From positions 17,793 through 81,792 of the forward strand of contig JBKHAN010000005.1 in assembly GCA_046542845.1 (NCBI GenBank): DNA of 64,000 nt, read 5' to 3'. How positions within the stretch are numbered: position 1 is the first letter of the stretch; each line of letters opens with the position of its first letter. Both the position numbers and the translations under genes were made by a program. The stretch is from SKKC01 sp046542845 (GTDB taxonomy: Bacteria; Spirochaetota; Spirochaetia; DSM-27196; SKKC01). The notes under the pieces are model-generated. The model was not told where the DNA came from, did no database searches, and worked only from the letters and a program-made list of their open reading frames with translations. Positions 44,952-52,095 of this stretch are shown one piece after another.

Positions 44952-46085
44952 TTACAGAATTCGGTGCCCGGACTGAGGATCGAAAAGGAGCAGTTGATCA
45001 GGATCGACCCATAGCGAGGCTGCATCGTTTCGGTTAAATCGATTGCGTGGAGCAGTCCGCACAATCAGCGGCGCCTTCTCGTGAATATCAATGTACAACA
45101 GCCGATCTGCTCCTACGAGTTCCTGCAGGATTACCGTCCCGGTAATGCCGGACCCTGCGTTCTCTCGCCCTCCCCGGACGTCATCCACCTCTATGTGCTC
45201 GGGGCGTATTCCTGCAACGACCACGTCGGACCCTCTAAGTCGGCGTTTGAGCAACGCCCGCCGCTCCGGTGGTATCAGCAGTTTAATGCCCTGCGCAATA
45301 AACCACATTGATTCGTCCGCCTCGCCGGTAAAGCCCGGAGCAATTCGACCGGAAACAAAGTTCATTGGAGGGGCGCCGATGAAGCTTCCCACGAAGATGT
45401 TCGCAGGCGAACTGTATATTTCTTCAGGGGTTCCGACCTGCTGTATCACACCATCCTTCATAACCACGATACGATCGCCCATGGTCATCGCTTCTACCTG
45501 ATCGTGGGTGACGTAGATCGTCGTCGCATCAAGCTCCTGATGCAGGCGACTAAGCTCCAGACGCATCTGCACACGCATCTTCGCATCGAGATTCGAGAGA
45601 GGTTCATCCATGAGGAAAACGTGGGGTTCGCGAACTATTGCCCGGCCAAGCGCAACCCGTTGCCGCTGGCCACCAGATAACTGGTGCGGCAGTCGATCCA
45701 CGAAGGCGTGTATTCCAAGAGCGTCTGTCGCGCCTTTAACCTTTTCACCGATGAGATACTTCTGCAGCTTCTGGAGTCGCAGACTGAAAGCCACATTTTC
45801 AAAGACGTTCATGGTGGGGTAGAGCGCGTAGTTTTGAAACACCATGGAGATATTGCGGTCTTTCGGAGCCACGTCGTTCACGACCCGATCGCCAATCTGT
45901 ATCGTTCCTTCGGTTACGTCTTCCAGACCAGCAATCATTCGGAGCGTCGTCGACTTGCCACATCCGGAAGGGCCGACAAAAACGAGAAACTCATTGTGAG
46001 GAATCTCAAGACTAAAGTCTCGAACGGCCGGAGGTGCGTCGCTTGTGTAGCGTTTCCAGACATGGCTTAACGTGACAGCTGCCAT
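44952..46085 (-). CDS. Carbohydrate ABC transporter ATP-binding protein (MsmK/UgpC/MalK type)
   Basis: 377 residues. Walker A GPSGCGKST, signature LSGGQRQR, Walker B VFLMDEPLSNLD, then the OB-fold regulatory tail (VVAGIRPEHIEVDDVRG, GTVILQELVGADRLLYIDI). It is the only ATPase in the locus, so it probably powers both permease pairs. It lies between the two binding-protein genes. Confidence 0.94.
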   Translation of the reverse strand: MAAVTLSHVWKRYTSDAPPAVRDFSLEIPHNEFLVFVGPSGCGKSTTLRMIAGLEDVTEGTIQIGDRVVNDVAPKDRNISMVFQNYALYPTMNVFENVAFSLRLQKLQKYLIGEKVKGATDALGIHAFVDRLPHQLSGGQRQRVALGRAIVREPHVFLMDEPLSNLDAKMRVQMRLELSRLHQELDATTIYVTHDQVEAMTMGDRIVVMKDGVIQQVGTPEEIYSSPANIFVGSFIGAPPMNFVSGRIAPGFTGEADESMWFIAQGIKLLIPPERRALLKRRLRGSDVVVAGIRPEHIEVDDVRGGRENAGSGITGTVILQELVGADRLLYIDIHEKAPLIVRTAPRNRFNRNDAASLWVDPDQLLLFDPQSGHRIL

Positions 46086-46135
46086 TCAGCATTTTCCTTT
46101 GTCTCACGAATTCAGAGAGTCGATCGGGTACCGGT

Positions 46136-46160
46136 GCAGCGGGAGCGATGCTCCCGCTGC
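46136..46160 (-). promoter_or_regulatory. Intercistronic hairpin after the first binding-protein gene
   Basis: Perfect 11-bp stem, GCAGCGGGAGC with GCTCCCGCTGC, closing a 3-base loop, 11 bp after the binding-protein stop and about 50 bp before the ATPase gene. No T-run follows on the minus strand. Likely role: message stabilisation or partial termination that keeps binding protein in excess. Confidence 0.6.
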
Positions 46161-46171
46161 AAGCCCTTTGG

Positions 46172-47560
46172 TCAGTCGTTCAACACGTTGCGAGTAGCCC
46201 ATTCATCAAACTCGCGCAGCGCTCCGACCAGATCCATTTCTCCTTCGGCAACGGCAACCATATACTGGCCAAGGCCGAAATCTTCGTCTTCGAAATAGGT
46301 TCCGAAATCAAAATCGAAGGTATAAAAATCCTGCGTCGTTTCAAGAAAACCGCGGTAATCGCTCTCCATCGCTGGATGGACGTCCCGCTCATCTGCTCCG
46401 CGCCATGGGGGCATGCCGTCGCGCATACGAGGATCGTCTTCATAGTACAGGTTCCAAATGGTTGCCAGATCGATCTCGTCGTTATCCTGGGCAACCTCGA
46501 TCGCGAAATCTCCCCATTGCTCCGAGGTAACATGAGAAACGGCCTCGAATGCCGCCTCCCGATTACCGGCGGGGTGTAACGCGACGCCGTATCCATCGGG
46601 AAAAACGCCGCGTCCGCCAGGACCTGTCGGTACGCGAAGGACCTCGGTATTAAAACGATACTCTCCTTCGCCGGCATTCCAGGAGCCCCATGTCTGCGTC
46701 CAGGTGCCTGCGAACCGCATAGCAAGACGCCCTTCATTGAAAGCGTTGCCGATGCCAAATTCTTCTGTCTCCTCGGCCGTATACTGTATTCCAAGGTTGT
46801 GATGCAGATCGAGGAAGAGCTCGATCGCTTCGATAGCCTTATCGTCGTCAGCAAGATTGGATACGCGCCTACCGTCTTCCTCAACGTATATATCGGCGTC
46901 ATACGACACGAGCATCGAGTAAAGCACATACCACGCATTCGGGCCGAGTTCCCATCCGATATAGTCAGGTTTATCGGTCAACTCAACGGCAAGCTCAACG
47001 AGTTCCGGCCATGTCCAGTCCTCGTCGGGAATATCAACACCCTGCGCCTCAAAAACGTCCGTGTTAAGGTAAAGTCCGTGTGGCTTGACGGTGTACGGCA
47101 AGGCATAGGGCACGCCATCGATCGAATAGAGATCCAATGCGGATTCCGTGAAACTATCGAAAACTTCCGGGTGCGACTCCTGGAAATCGTCTAAAGGCGA
47201 GATATGTCCGAGAGCCAGGGCACGGGGTACATCTCGTGCGGTCAAGAAATAAAAATCCGGCCACACTCCTGCGGGAATTCTCTCGACAACCAGGTCGAGA
47301 ACACTGCTCACACTTGCATCGTCGGCTTCGATATTGATATGCGGCGCGAACTCCGGCCAGTAATAGTAACCGGGCATATGAGGCTCGTCACCCGCGAATT
47401 GGTATGGTATGCCGTATCCAAGCAGGTCCACTTCCCCGGACTCAGAAGCTGATTCCGAACTCCCCTCCGCCTCGCCTGCCGAAAAGACCGGCATCGACAG
47501 CATAAGAAACAAGGAAACAAACAACACAGACATCAATCGAAAAATCGCTCGTGTCGTCAT
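46172..47560 (-). CDS. Sugar ABC transporter substrate-binding protein (family 1)
   Basis: 462 residues with a signal peptide ending in VFSAGEAEGSSESASESG, a spirochaete-style junction and acidic linker. Family features: FYFLTARDVPRALALGHISPLDDF, YSIDGVPYALPYTVKPHGLYLNTDVFEAQGVDIP, FNEGRLAMRFAGTWTQTWGSW. First gene of the long minus-strand operon, with AGGAGGT 9 bp before the ATG. Ligand presumably an oligosaccharide; the lyase at the operon end suggests uronate-containing glycans. Confidence 0.92.
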   Translation of the reverse strand: MTTRAIFRLMSVLFVSLFLMLSMPVFSAGEAEGSSESASESGEVDLLGYGIPYQFAGDEPHMPGYYYWPEFAPHINIEADDASVSSVLDLVVERIPAGVWPDFYFLTARDVPRALALGHISPLDDFQESHPEVFDSFTESALDLYSIDGVPYALPYTVKPHGLYLNTDVFEAQGVDIPDEDWTWPELVELAVELTDKPDYIGWELGPNAWYVLYSMLVSYDADIYVEEDGRRVSNLADDDKAIEAIELFLDLHHNLGIQYTAEETEEFGIGNAFNEGRLAMRFAGTWTQTWGSWNAGEGEYRFNTEVLRVPTGPGGRGVFPDGYGVALHPAGNREAAFEAVSHVTSEQWGDFAIEVAQDNDEIDLATIWNLYYEDDPRMRDGMPPWRGADERDVHPAMESDYRGFLETTQDFYTFDFDFGTYFEDEDFGLGQYMVAVAEGEMDLVGALREFDEWATRNVLND

Positions 47561-47617
47561 AAAAACAACCTCCTAATTGATCTGTAGCCTGTAGAAACCC
47601 AAGCAAGCTATACGTCG

Positions 47618-47646
47618 ACGATAGCACGGGTTTATGGGTGCGTCAA
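47618..47646 (-). promoter_or_regulatory. Promoter of the polysaccharide-uptake operon
   Basis: On the minus strand, -35 TTGACG (47,646-47,641) and -10 TATCGT (47,623-47,618), 17-bp spacing, about 58 bp before the first ATG. Confidence 0.5.
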
Positions 47647-47686
47647 CGATAACATCTCCCATCAAAATCGGTTTTTGGCCCTTTTT

Positions 47687-47701
47687 GGGTCAAAATGACC
47701 C
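47687..47701. repeat. Short inverted repeat upstream of the operon promoter
   Basis: GGGTCA and TGACCC arms around AAA, 40 bp upstream of the -35. A possible regulator site; nothing else supports it. Confidence 0.35.
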
Positions 47702-47784
47702 TATCTACAGGGGCGAAATTTATCAGGCAACGATTGGTACATTAAGTACATTCAGGATTCTCGGTGACGAGGGGGTTCGGTTGA

Positions 47785-47795
47785 GCTCCGTCCCC
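47785..47795 (-). repeat. REP-like motif copy 1
   Basis: Exact GCTCCGTCCCC (GGGGACGGAGC on the minus strand) in non-coding sequence upstream of the polysaccharide operon. Confidence 0.6.
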
Positions 47796-47958
47796 GGGGC
47801 CCGGGTTGCTCGTTCGACAGTGATCCTTCGAGACCGGAAATGGTTCCGTTATCTGGTAAGATACCTGCGAGGTTGGTTCGCCGGTTATTCTCCTCGCTTA
47901 TTCGCTCCAGCAGGTTGATACTTTGATCTGCCGCCAACGTTCGCTCGGGAAGGTCCTA

Positions 47959-47978
47959 AATGCCAACGCGTTGGCATT
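47959..47978. promoter_or_regulatory. Perfect 20-bp palindrome, LacI-type operator candidate
   Basis: AATGCCAACG followed by its exact complement CGTTGGCATT, with the central CG typical of LacI-family operators. It lies about 400 bp upstream of the first gene of the sugar operon, too far for simple repression, and no LacI gene is in the window. Confidence 0.5.
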
Positions 47979-48879
47979 CACGTCATCCATGAGTCTTCCC
48001 GGCTTCGGAAAACGGTCTTTTTGAGACAATCCGCAATCTCAAGCCATTGCAAGAGCTGATCGTCCCCCACCTACTGCACAAACGCGGTGCGGCGGATCAA
48101 CGCAGCGATCATCTGGTGTTGCTTCCAGGTCACAAAAGCGAATGCATTCTGCACAGGATGTAGCGGTATCGTTGCCTCGCAGGCCCGAGTATTTGTCCGA
48201 TGACGTTCTTGCGACCGATCTGGGCATCGGATATCATCAAACGTATAATGGGAAGCAGTCGGGCTCCCAGAAAACGCAGAAACACCCAGGGAAAGAGCCC
48301 TTACTGATGTTAGAGAGTTTCAAATCTCAACGGGAAGAGCGCGTGTTTCCGATGATTGACCCCTTTCATGTCGACAAGGCGTTCATGGAACACGAAGATC
48401 GGCATATCCGATGGTAGGATAAGCGGCTTGTAAAACTACCCCTGGCCGTCTCAGTCGGGTTGAATTCCGGAGGACGATCGGAACGGCAATGGGAATCTAT
48501 CCAAGGAAACGTCCGCACCCCTGCACTTTTCAATTCAAAACGCCGTTTACCGCTCAACGCGTAACACCAGGAGTCGCTCAAAGGGTTCATTAGCCCGGTT
48601 CGCCGAGAAGGTCATTTTCGCCGTGCCTTTCAATGAGCTCCATCGTGAGCGATGACCGAATTGGTCACCGCGTTCGTTTCCTTGCTGTATGTCTTGGTCG
48701 ATTCACAGCTTGCCGGAGGCGTGAAGCGACCGGTTAGTTCAATCGCTTATTGAACCGCTCGATGGGACATTGTCTCAACAATGAGGCTGCGAACCAGAAG
48801 AACAACAACTGAGCTTCACCAAAACGGAAGATCGGCACGGCAATCTCGATAGATGACCCGATATGGCGAAAAACGCTCG
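47979..48879. other. Non-coding or decayed interval
   Basis: About 900 bp between the palindrome and the RAYT gene. Reading frames are short and broken by stops on both strands. The longest (48,142-48,417, plus) has no recognisable product. The stretch could hold remains of an old gene or insertion, but I cannot identify a family or ends. Confidence 0.4.
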
Positions 48880-49410
48880 TTACGTTTCACGCCACTCCAA
48901 AGCAAGCCGGCAGTGTCGCGGCATCAGCAACCGTAGTTCCAATGGCGGTGAATCCACGGTGCCGGGCGGTCCGTCACGCAAAAGCCGGATGCCGCCATAC
49001 TTGTATTCACTCGCCTTATCAACCAGACCGGCCCTTAACGGGTTATCACATATGTATAGAAAAGTCGCAATACACTGTCGAAAAGACTCCACGACCTTGC
49101 TCTTGAACCGATCATACCAAACGTGCCCATTAAGACCAAAAACTTTATTATAACGCACTGCGAACACACCCAGAATCCATTGCATAATTCGGGACAGGCT
49201 ATCCCCTTTTCCTGGACGTATCATCACGTGCACGTGATTCCCCATCACACACAGATTCGTGATGTGGAATGAATGCTTCTTCCGAGCGTCGCGAACCGTC
49301 TCCAGAAGCAATTCTTTTATGATATCCTTGCGGAAGATAAACTCCTGCCTGTTCGCCCGCGCGACCACGTGGTACGTCGCCCCGTGTCTGATTTTTCTCG
49401 GCTTTCTCAT
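48880..49410 (-). CDS. REP-associated tyrosine transposase (RAYT, Y1_Tnp / IS200-like)
   Basis: Single-copy, HUH-type single-strand DNA transposase relative of 176 residues. The N terminus RKPRKIRHGATYHVVARANRQEFIF is typical of RAYTs; the HUH metal site is in CVMGNHVHVMI; the catalytic tyrosine region is TFLYICDNPLRAGLVDKASEYKYGG. RAYTs act on short palindromic REP repeats rather than mobilising themselves. Matching repeats are clustered around it (see the GGGGACGGAGC copies). The gene appears intact. Confidence 0.88.
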   Translation of the reverse strand: MRKPRKIRHGATYHVVARANRQEFIFRKDIIKELLLETVRDARKKHSFHITNLCVMGNHVHVMIRPGKGDSLSRIMQWILGVFAVRYNKVFGLNGHVWYDRFKSKVVESFRQCIATFLYICDNPLRAGLVDKASEYKYGGIRLLRDGPPGTVDSPPLELRLLMPRHCRLALEWRET

Positions 49411-49483
49411 GCCTTTCTATACACGCGCGAAATGCATCCTGATTTCTAAAACGGTAAAAAAATCTGGGGCTCCAAACTTCGAG

Positions 49484-49494
49484 GCTCCGTCCCC
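49484..49494 (-). repeat. REP-like motif copy 2
   Basis: Exact GCTCCGTCCCC, 74 bp upstream of the RAYT start, preceded by a second GGCTCC at 49,468. Confidence 0.65.
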
Positions 49495-49518
49495 GATCGT
49501 CAGAGACCAGCCTTTAGC

Positions 49519-49529
49519 CCTCCGTCCCT
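49519..49529 (-). repeat. REP-like motif copy 3 (variant)
   Basis: CCTCCGTCCCT, 9 of 11 matches to the motif, between copy 2 and the uppP stop. Confidence 0.45.
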
Positions 49530-49534
49530 ATGGT

Positions 49535-50329
49535 TCACAGAAAGAAAAAGCCCGCTACACCCAAAGGAATGAGGTAGATACTGAAAACCCAGAGTTTCCC
49601 TCCTCGGATCAGCCTCACGAGCAGAGAAAGTGAGAGATAGCCAAAGACCATCGCTGCGACAAACCCGGTGATAAGGGCTGTCGGCGACAAGACCATATTG
49701 AGGTCTCCAAAACTGCTAAGCTCGATCAATAATGCTCCGAGAATGGCAGGAATCGATAACAGAAACGAAAACTCCCCGGCTTTTTCCCTCGATACGCCAC
49801 TTGCAAGCGCAGCAAAAATCGTGCTGCCAGAGCGGGATATCCCGGGAATTACCGAGAAGCCCTGCATTGCACCCACGAGCACGGCATGTTTGGACCGTAT
49901 CGAAGAATAATCGATGTTCCCTCCCAAAAAATGTGACGCGATGAGTAGACCTGCTGTTAGCAAAAATGCGACGGAAACGACTCGGGGGTATAAATGCAAG
50001 TCGAACTGTCTAATTGACAGACCAATTATGACAGTGACAACCGTAGCGACTAAAATCGCCACCAGTAAGCGCAGTTCAGAAGCATCCTGATCGGTACTCT
50101 TCCGGACGAACCACCGGAAAAGAGCCGCGAGCACCTTACTAATCCTTTGCCGAAAAAAGACGATCACGACTATCAACGTTGCAACGTGCAGAATCACATC
50201 ATATAAGAGAGGCACTTCTCCTATACCCATGATCGCTCGGCCCACCACCAGGTGACCGGAGCTACTTATGGGGATGAACTCACTCACCCCCTGAATAATG
50301 CCCAGCGCAATCGACTGCAAGAAACTCAT
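49535..50329 (-). CDS. uppP: Undecaprenyl-diphosphatase UppP/BacA
   Basis: Membrane phosphatase that recycles undecaprenyl pyrophosphate to the monophosphate for peptidoglycan and other glycan export. 264 residues, about eight helices. Both active-site motifs are intact: QGVSEFIPISSSGHL near the N terminus and PGISRSGSTI in the middle. REP-like motif copies flank the gene on both sides. Confidence 0.95.
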   Translation of the reverse strand: MSFLQSIALGIIQGVSEFIPISSSGHLVVGRAIMGIGEVPLLYDVILHVATLIVVIVFFRQRISKVLAALFRWFVRKSTDQDASELRLLVAILVATVVTVIIGLSIRQFDLHLYPRVVSVAFLLTAGLLIASHFLGGNIDYSSIRSKHAVLVGAMQGFSVIPGISRSGSTIFAALASGVSREKAGEFSFLLSIPAILGALLIELSSFGDLNMVLSPTALITGFVAAMVFGYLSLSLLVRLIRGGKLWVFSIYLIPLGVAGFFFL

Positions 50330-50400
50330 CGGGCCTCCATTCTATACGAACCGGGCGCACAAATGGTGGCAGCCCGCCCTCTGATGCAAACAATAACCGT

Positions 50401-50411
50401 GCTCCGTCCCT
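50401..50411 (-). repeat. REP-like motif copy 4
   Basis: GCTCCGTCCCT, 10 of 11 matches, upstream of uppP. Its extended context shares 15 bp (GAGGGACGGAGCACG on the minus strand) with copy 7. Confidence 0.6.
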
Positions 50412-50415
50412 CCAA

Positions 50416-50435
50416 CACTGCTTAGCACTGCTTAG
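50416..50435. repeat. 10-bp tandem repeat
   Basis: CACTGCTTAG occurs twice in a row, next to REP-like copy 4 and running into the stop codon of the DoxX-like gene. Confidence 0.7.
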
Positions 50436-50788
50436 CCGTCTTGATACACTCGAGCAAGCGTGCCCACGTAGAGCGCAACAGAAAGAATTATGAGCACAAT
50501 AAACTGCGCATTAAAGGACTCGAAGACAACGTGGGCTGCAATACCACCGCCAAAGTAGGAAGCGGCGAAAAGAGCGCCTATAACTCTCGTTTTTTGCCAG
50601 ATAAGAAGTCCAGCAATCAATAGTTTTATGACTCCGAACAAGACCGTATAATGAGCTATATCCCATTCCGTAAGAAGCGGTTCAAGCGTGCCAAAAAAGG
50701 TGCCAATTCCCGACAATGCCGTTAAAACACCTAATACCAGTAGTGTGTTATTTCCGATCTTCCCGAGATTCATCGTCTTAAGACTCAT
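50432..50788 (-). CDS. Small DoxX-like membrane protein
   Basis: 118 residues from ATG 50,788 (MSLKTMNLGKIG), which has GAGGAG just upstream; the longer frame from 50,827 lacks this. Four hydrophobic helices with the pattern LLVLGVLTALSGIGTFFGTLEPLL and FGVIKLLIAGLLIWQKTRVIGALFAASYFGGGIAAHVVF, similar to DoxX/DUF4345-type proteins. No enzyme motif. Role unknown. Confidence 0.7.
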   Translation of the reverse strand: MSLKTMNLGKIGNNTLLVLGVLTALSGIGTFFGTLEPLLTEWDIAHYTVLFGVIKLLIAGLLIWQKTRVIGALFAASYFGGGIAAHVVFESFNAQFIVLIILSVALYVGTLARVYQDG

Positions 50789-50903
50789 TCTCTTCTCCTC
50801 TTCCGCGAGTTCCGAAGAGTCTAACAAATCGGGGACCCGGATGAACAGACATTATGGGTGCTACACCGTTGTGCTCCACCGGCTCAAACTGAGCCAAATC
50901 GTT

Positions 50904-50914
50904 GCTCCGTCCCC
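50904..50914 (-). repeat. REP-like motif copy 5
   Basis: Exact GCTCCGTCCCC at the start of a GC-rich tandem stretch between the DoxX-like gene and the MerR-type gene. Confidence 0.65.
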
Positions 50915-50939
50915 GCTCGCCGCCGTCCCCGCTCGCCGC
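50908..50939. repeat. 16-bp tandem repeat, two units
   Basis: CGTCCCCGCTCGCCGC occurs twice back to back, overlapping REP-like copy 5; a third, diverged unit may follow. Confidence 0.75.
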
Positions 50940-50971
50940 CATTCCGATTCGCCGGACACGCGCACTGCGTC

Positions 50972-50982
50972 GCTCCGTCCCC
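50972..50982 (-). repeat. REP-like motif copy 6
   Basis: Exact GCTCCGTCCCC, 12 bp before the stop codon side of the MerR-type gene. Confidence 0.65.
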
Positions 50983-50993
50983 AGCTTGGAAGT

Positions 50994-51908
50994 TCAGTTT
51001 GATGATGACGCAGGTCTGTTTTCGGCTTGTTCGGATAATCTCTCTTGCAGGGATCGCATGTGCGGCGCATATTCCAGTCCCTCCCGTATAAGATCATCCC
51101 GAAACTGGTCTGGCATGCGTCCCCCGAATATCACACGGTTCCCGATGTCCACGAAGGCCTTCAGACGAAGGACCTCGTTTCGCAAAGCGATATCGTACAT
51201 ATCGGTCACTACAACCAGAACGGCGGCTTCGGCCTCCATTGCTTTCAGAGCCGAGGCAAGCTGTTCCGATGGAGCAGAGCCTATCAAAACCGGCGCCCAC
51301 CCTGCTGCATCGGCGTGTATCGCTGATCCGACGAGGCCTAAATCGTGTCGTTCAGGTCCCGGAACAGCGATAACCACCCTCGGCCGATTGCGCATCCCCA
51401 CTGTAGAAGGAATAAAGGATGCCAGCGCGCGGTACAAATGCAGGTTCAGCCACGATTCATGTATTCGTTGTAGCGATCCTCTCTCAACTTCATCCCGAAC
51501 GACGGCTTCGAGAGGAAATGCAAACCCATCAACAACGCCTGTCCGGCCAAGTATGAGAAGAGCATCGTTTATAAGCTGATGAATATACCTCTCATCGAAT
51601 CGGCGGGTGGCGTCAACCAGATCATCTCGGGCGAGCGCAAACTCATCGATGTCGCGCGCGTTGTCGTCTCGAAGACTATGATAGAGCTGTGCCAGCTTAA
51701 CGGGTTCAGTATCAACGATGTCCCCGATCCGATACCCGCGCGAAATCAGATTGGAGCAGACCAAAAGATGTTGTAACACCGAATCGTTATATTGCCGGCG
51801 ACCGTTTGCGTCGCGTGTTGGACGGACAGATGCATACCGACGCTCCCATGCACGAAGCGTAGCACACGAGATGCCTGTTTTCCGAGAGACTACCTGAATG
51901 GGATACAT
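50994..51908 (-). CDS. MerR-family regulator with cobalamin-binding domain (LitR/CarH type)
   Basis: About 304 residues from ATG 51,908; that start gives the family opening (MYPIQVVSRKTGISCATLRAWERRY), so the ATG at 51,947 is less likely. After the MerR helix-turn-helix (about 1-75) comes a helical bundle and a Rossmann-type B12 domain with ERHDLG at about 186-191, the E-x-H-x-x-G cobalamin motif whose His (188) would ligate cobalt. In known LitR/CarH proteins adenosylcobalamin gives dark repression that light relieves. Divergent from the rhodopsin, so it probably controls it. Residues equivalent to the CarH light-sensing W, H132 and H142 seem changed (V, E, S). Confidence 0.88.
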   Translation of the reverse strand: MYPIQVVSRKTGISCATLRAWERRYASVRPTRDANGRRQYNDSVLQHLLVCSNLISRGYRIGDIVDTEPVKLAQLYHSLRDDNARDIDEFALARDDLVDATRRFDERYIHQLINDALLILGRTGVVDGFAFPLEAVVRDEVERGSLQRIHESWLNLHLYRALASFIPSTVGMRNRPRVVIAVPGPERHDLGLVGSAIHADAAGWAPVLIGSAPSEQLASALKAMEAEAAVLVVVTDMYDIALRNEVLRLKAFVDIGNRVIFGGRMPDQFRDDLIREGLEYAPHMRSLQERLSEQAENRPASSSN

Positions 51909-51920
51909 AGCGATCCGACG

Positions 51921-51949
51921 AATATACCTCACACGAATCAAGTGCACAA
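51921..51949 (-). promoter_or_regulatory. Candidate promoter for the MerR/B12 regulator
   Basis: On the minus strand, -35 TTGTGC (51,949-51,944) and -10 TATATT (51,926-51,921) with 17-bp spacing. The start of RNA would fall a few bases before ATG 51,908, giving a very short leader. Confidence 0.5.
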
Positions 51950-51961
51950 CTAAAGATTACA

Positions 51962-51988
51962 TGTTCGGTTCTGTACAACCTCTGTTCA
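51962..51988. promoter_or_regulatory. Tandem TGTnCA repeats, candidate operator of the MerR/B12 regulator
   Basis: TGTTCG (51,962), TGTACA (51,972) and TGTTCA (51,983) are spaced 10 and 11 bp, and TTGACA of the rhodopsin promoter follows. CarH proteins are known to bind 11-bp direct repeats of the form TnnACA, so this spacing is suggestive. The match is partial. Confidence 0.5.
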
Positions 51989-52007
51989 AAAACAGACGAA
52001 CTTTTAT

Positions 52008-52036
52008 TTGACATTAACTGAAAGCGGGCCTATTTT
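52008..52036 (+). promoter_or_regulatory. Strong sigma-70-type promoter of the rhodopsin gene
   Basis: -35 TTGACA (52,008-52,013) is consensus, spacing is exactly 17 bp, and the -10 is TATTTT (52,031-52,036). It predicts a leader of about 50 nt containing AAGGGGG 7 bp before the ATG. Confidence 0.75.
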
Positions 52037-52095
52037 TAACGCACATAATTCTTATGTACTACAAAATCGTGGCTTAGCCACAAGGGGGACATCAT

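Noticed and set aside
50908..50939. CRISPR-like repeat
   Set aside because: Two directly adjacent 16-bp units without spacers or cas genes; it is a simple tandem repeat.
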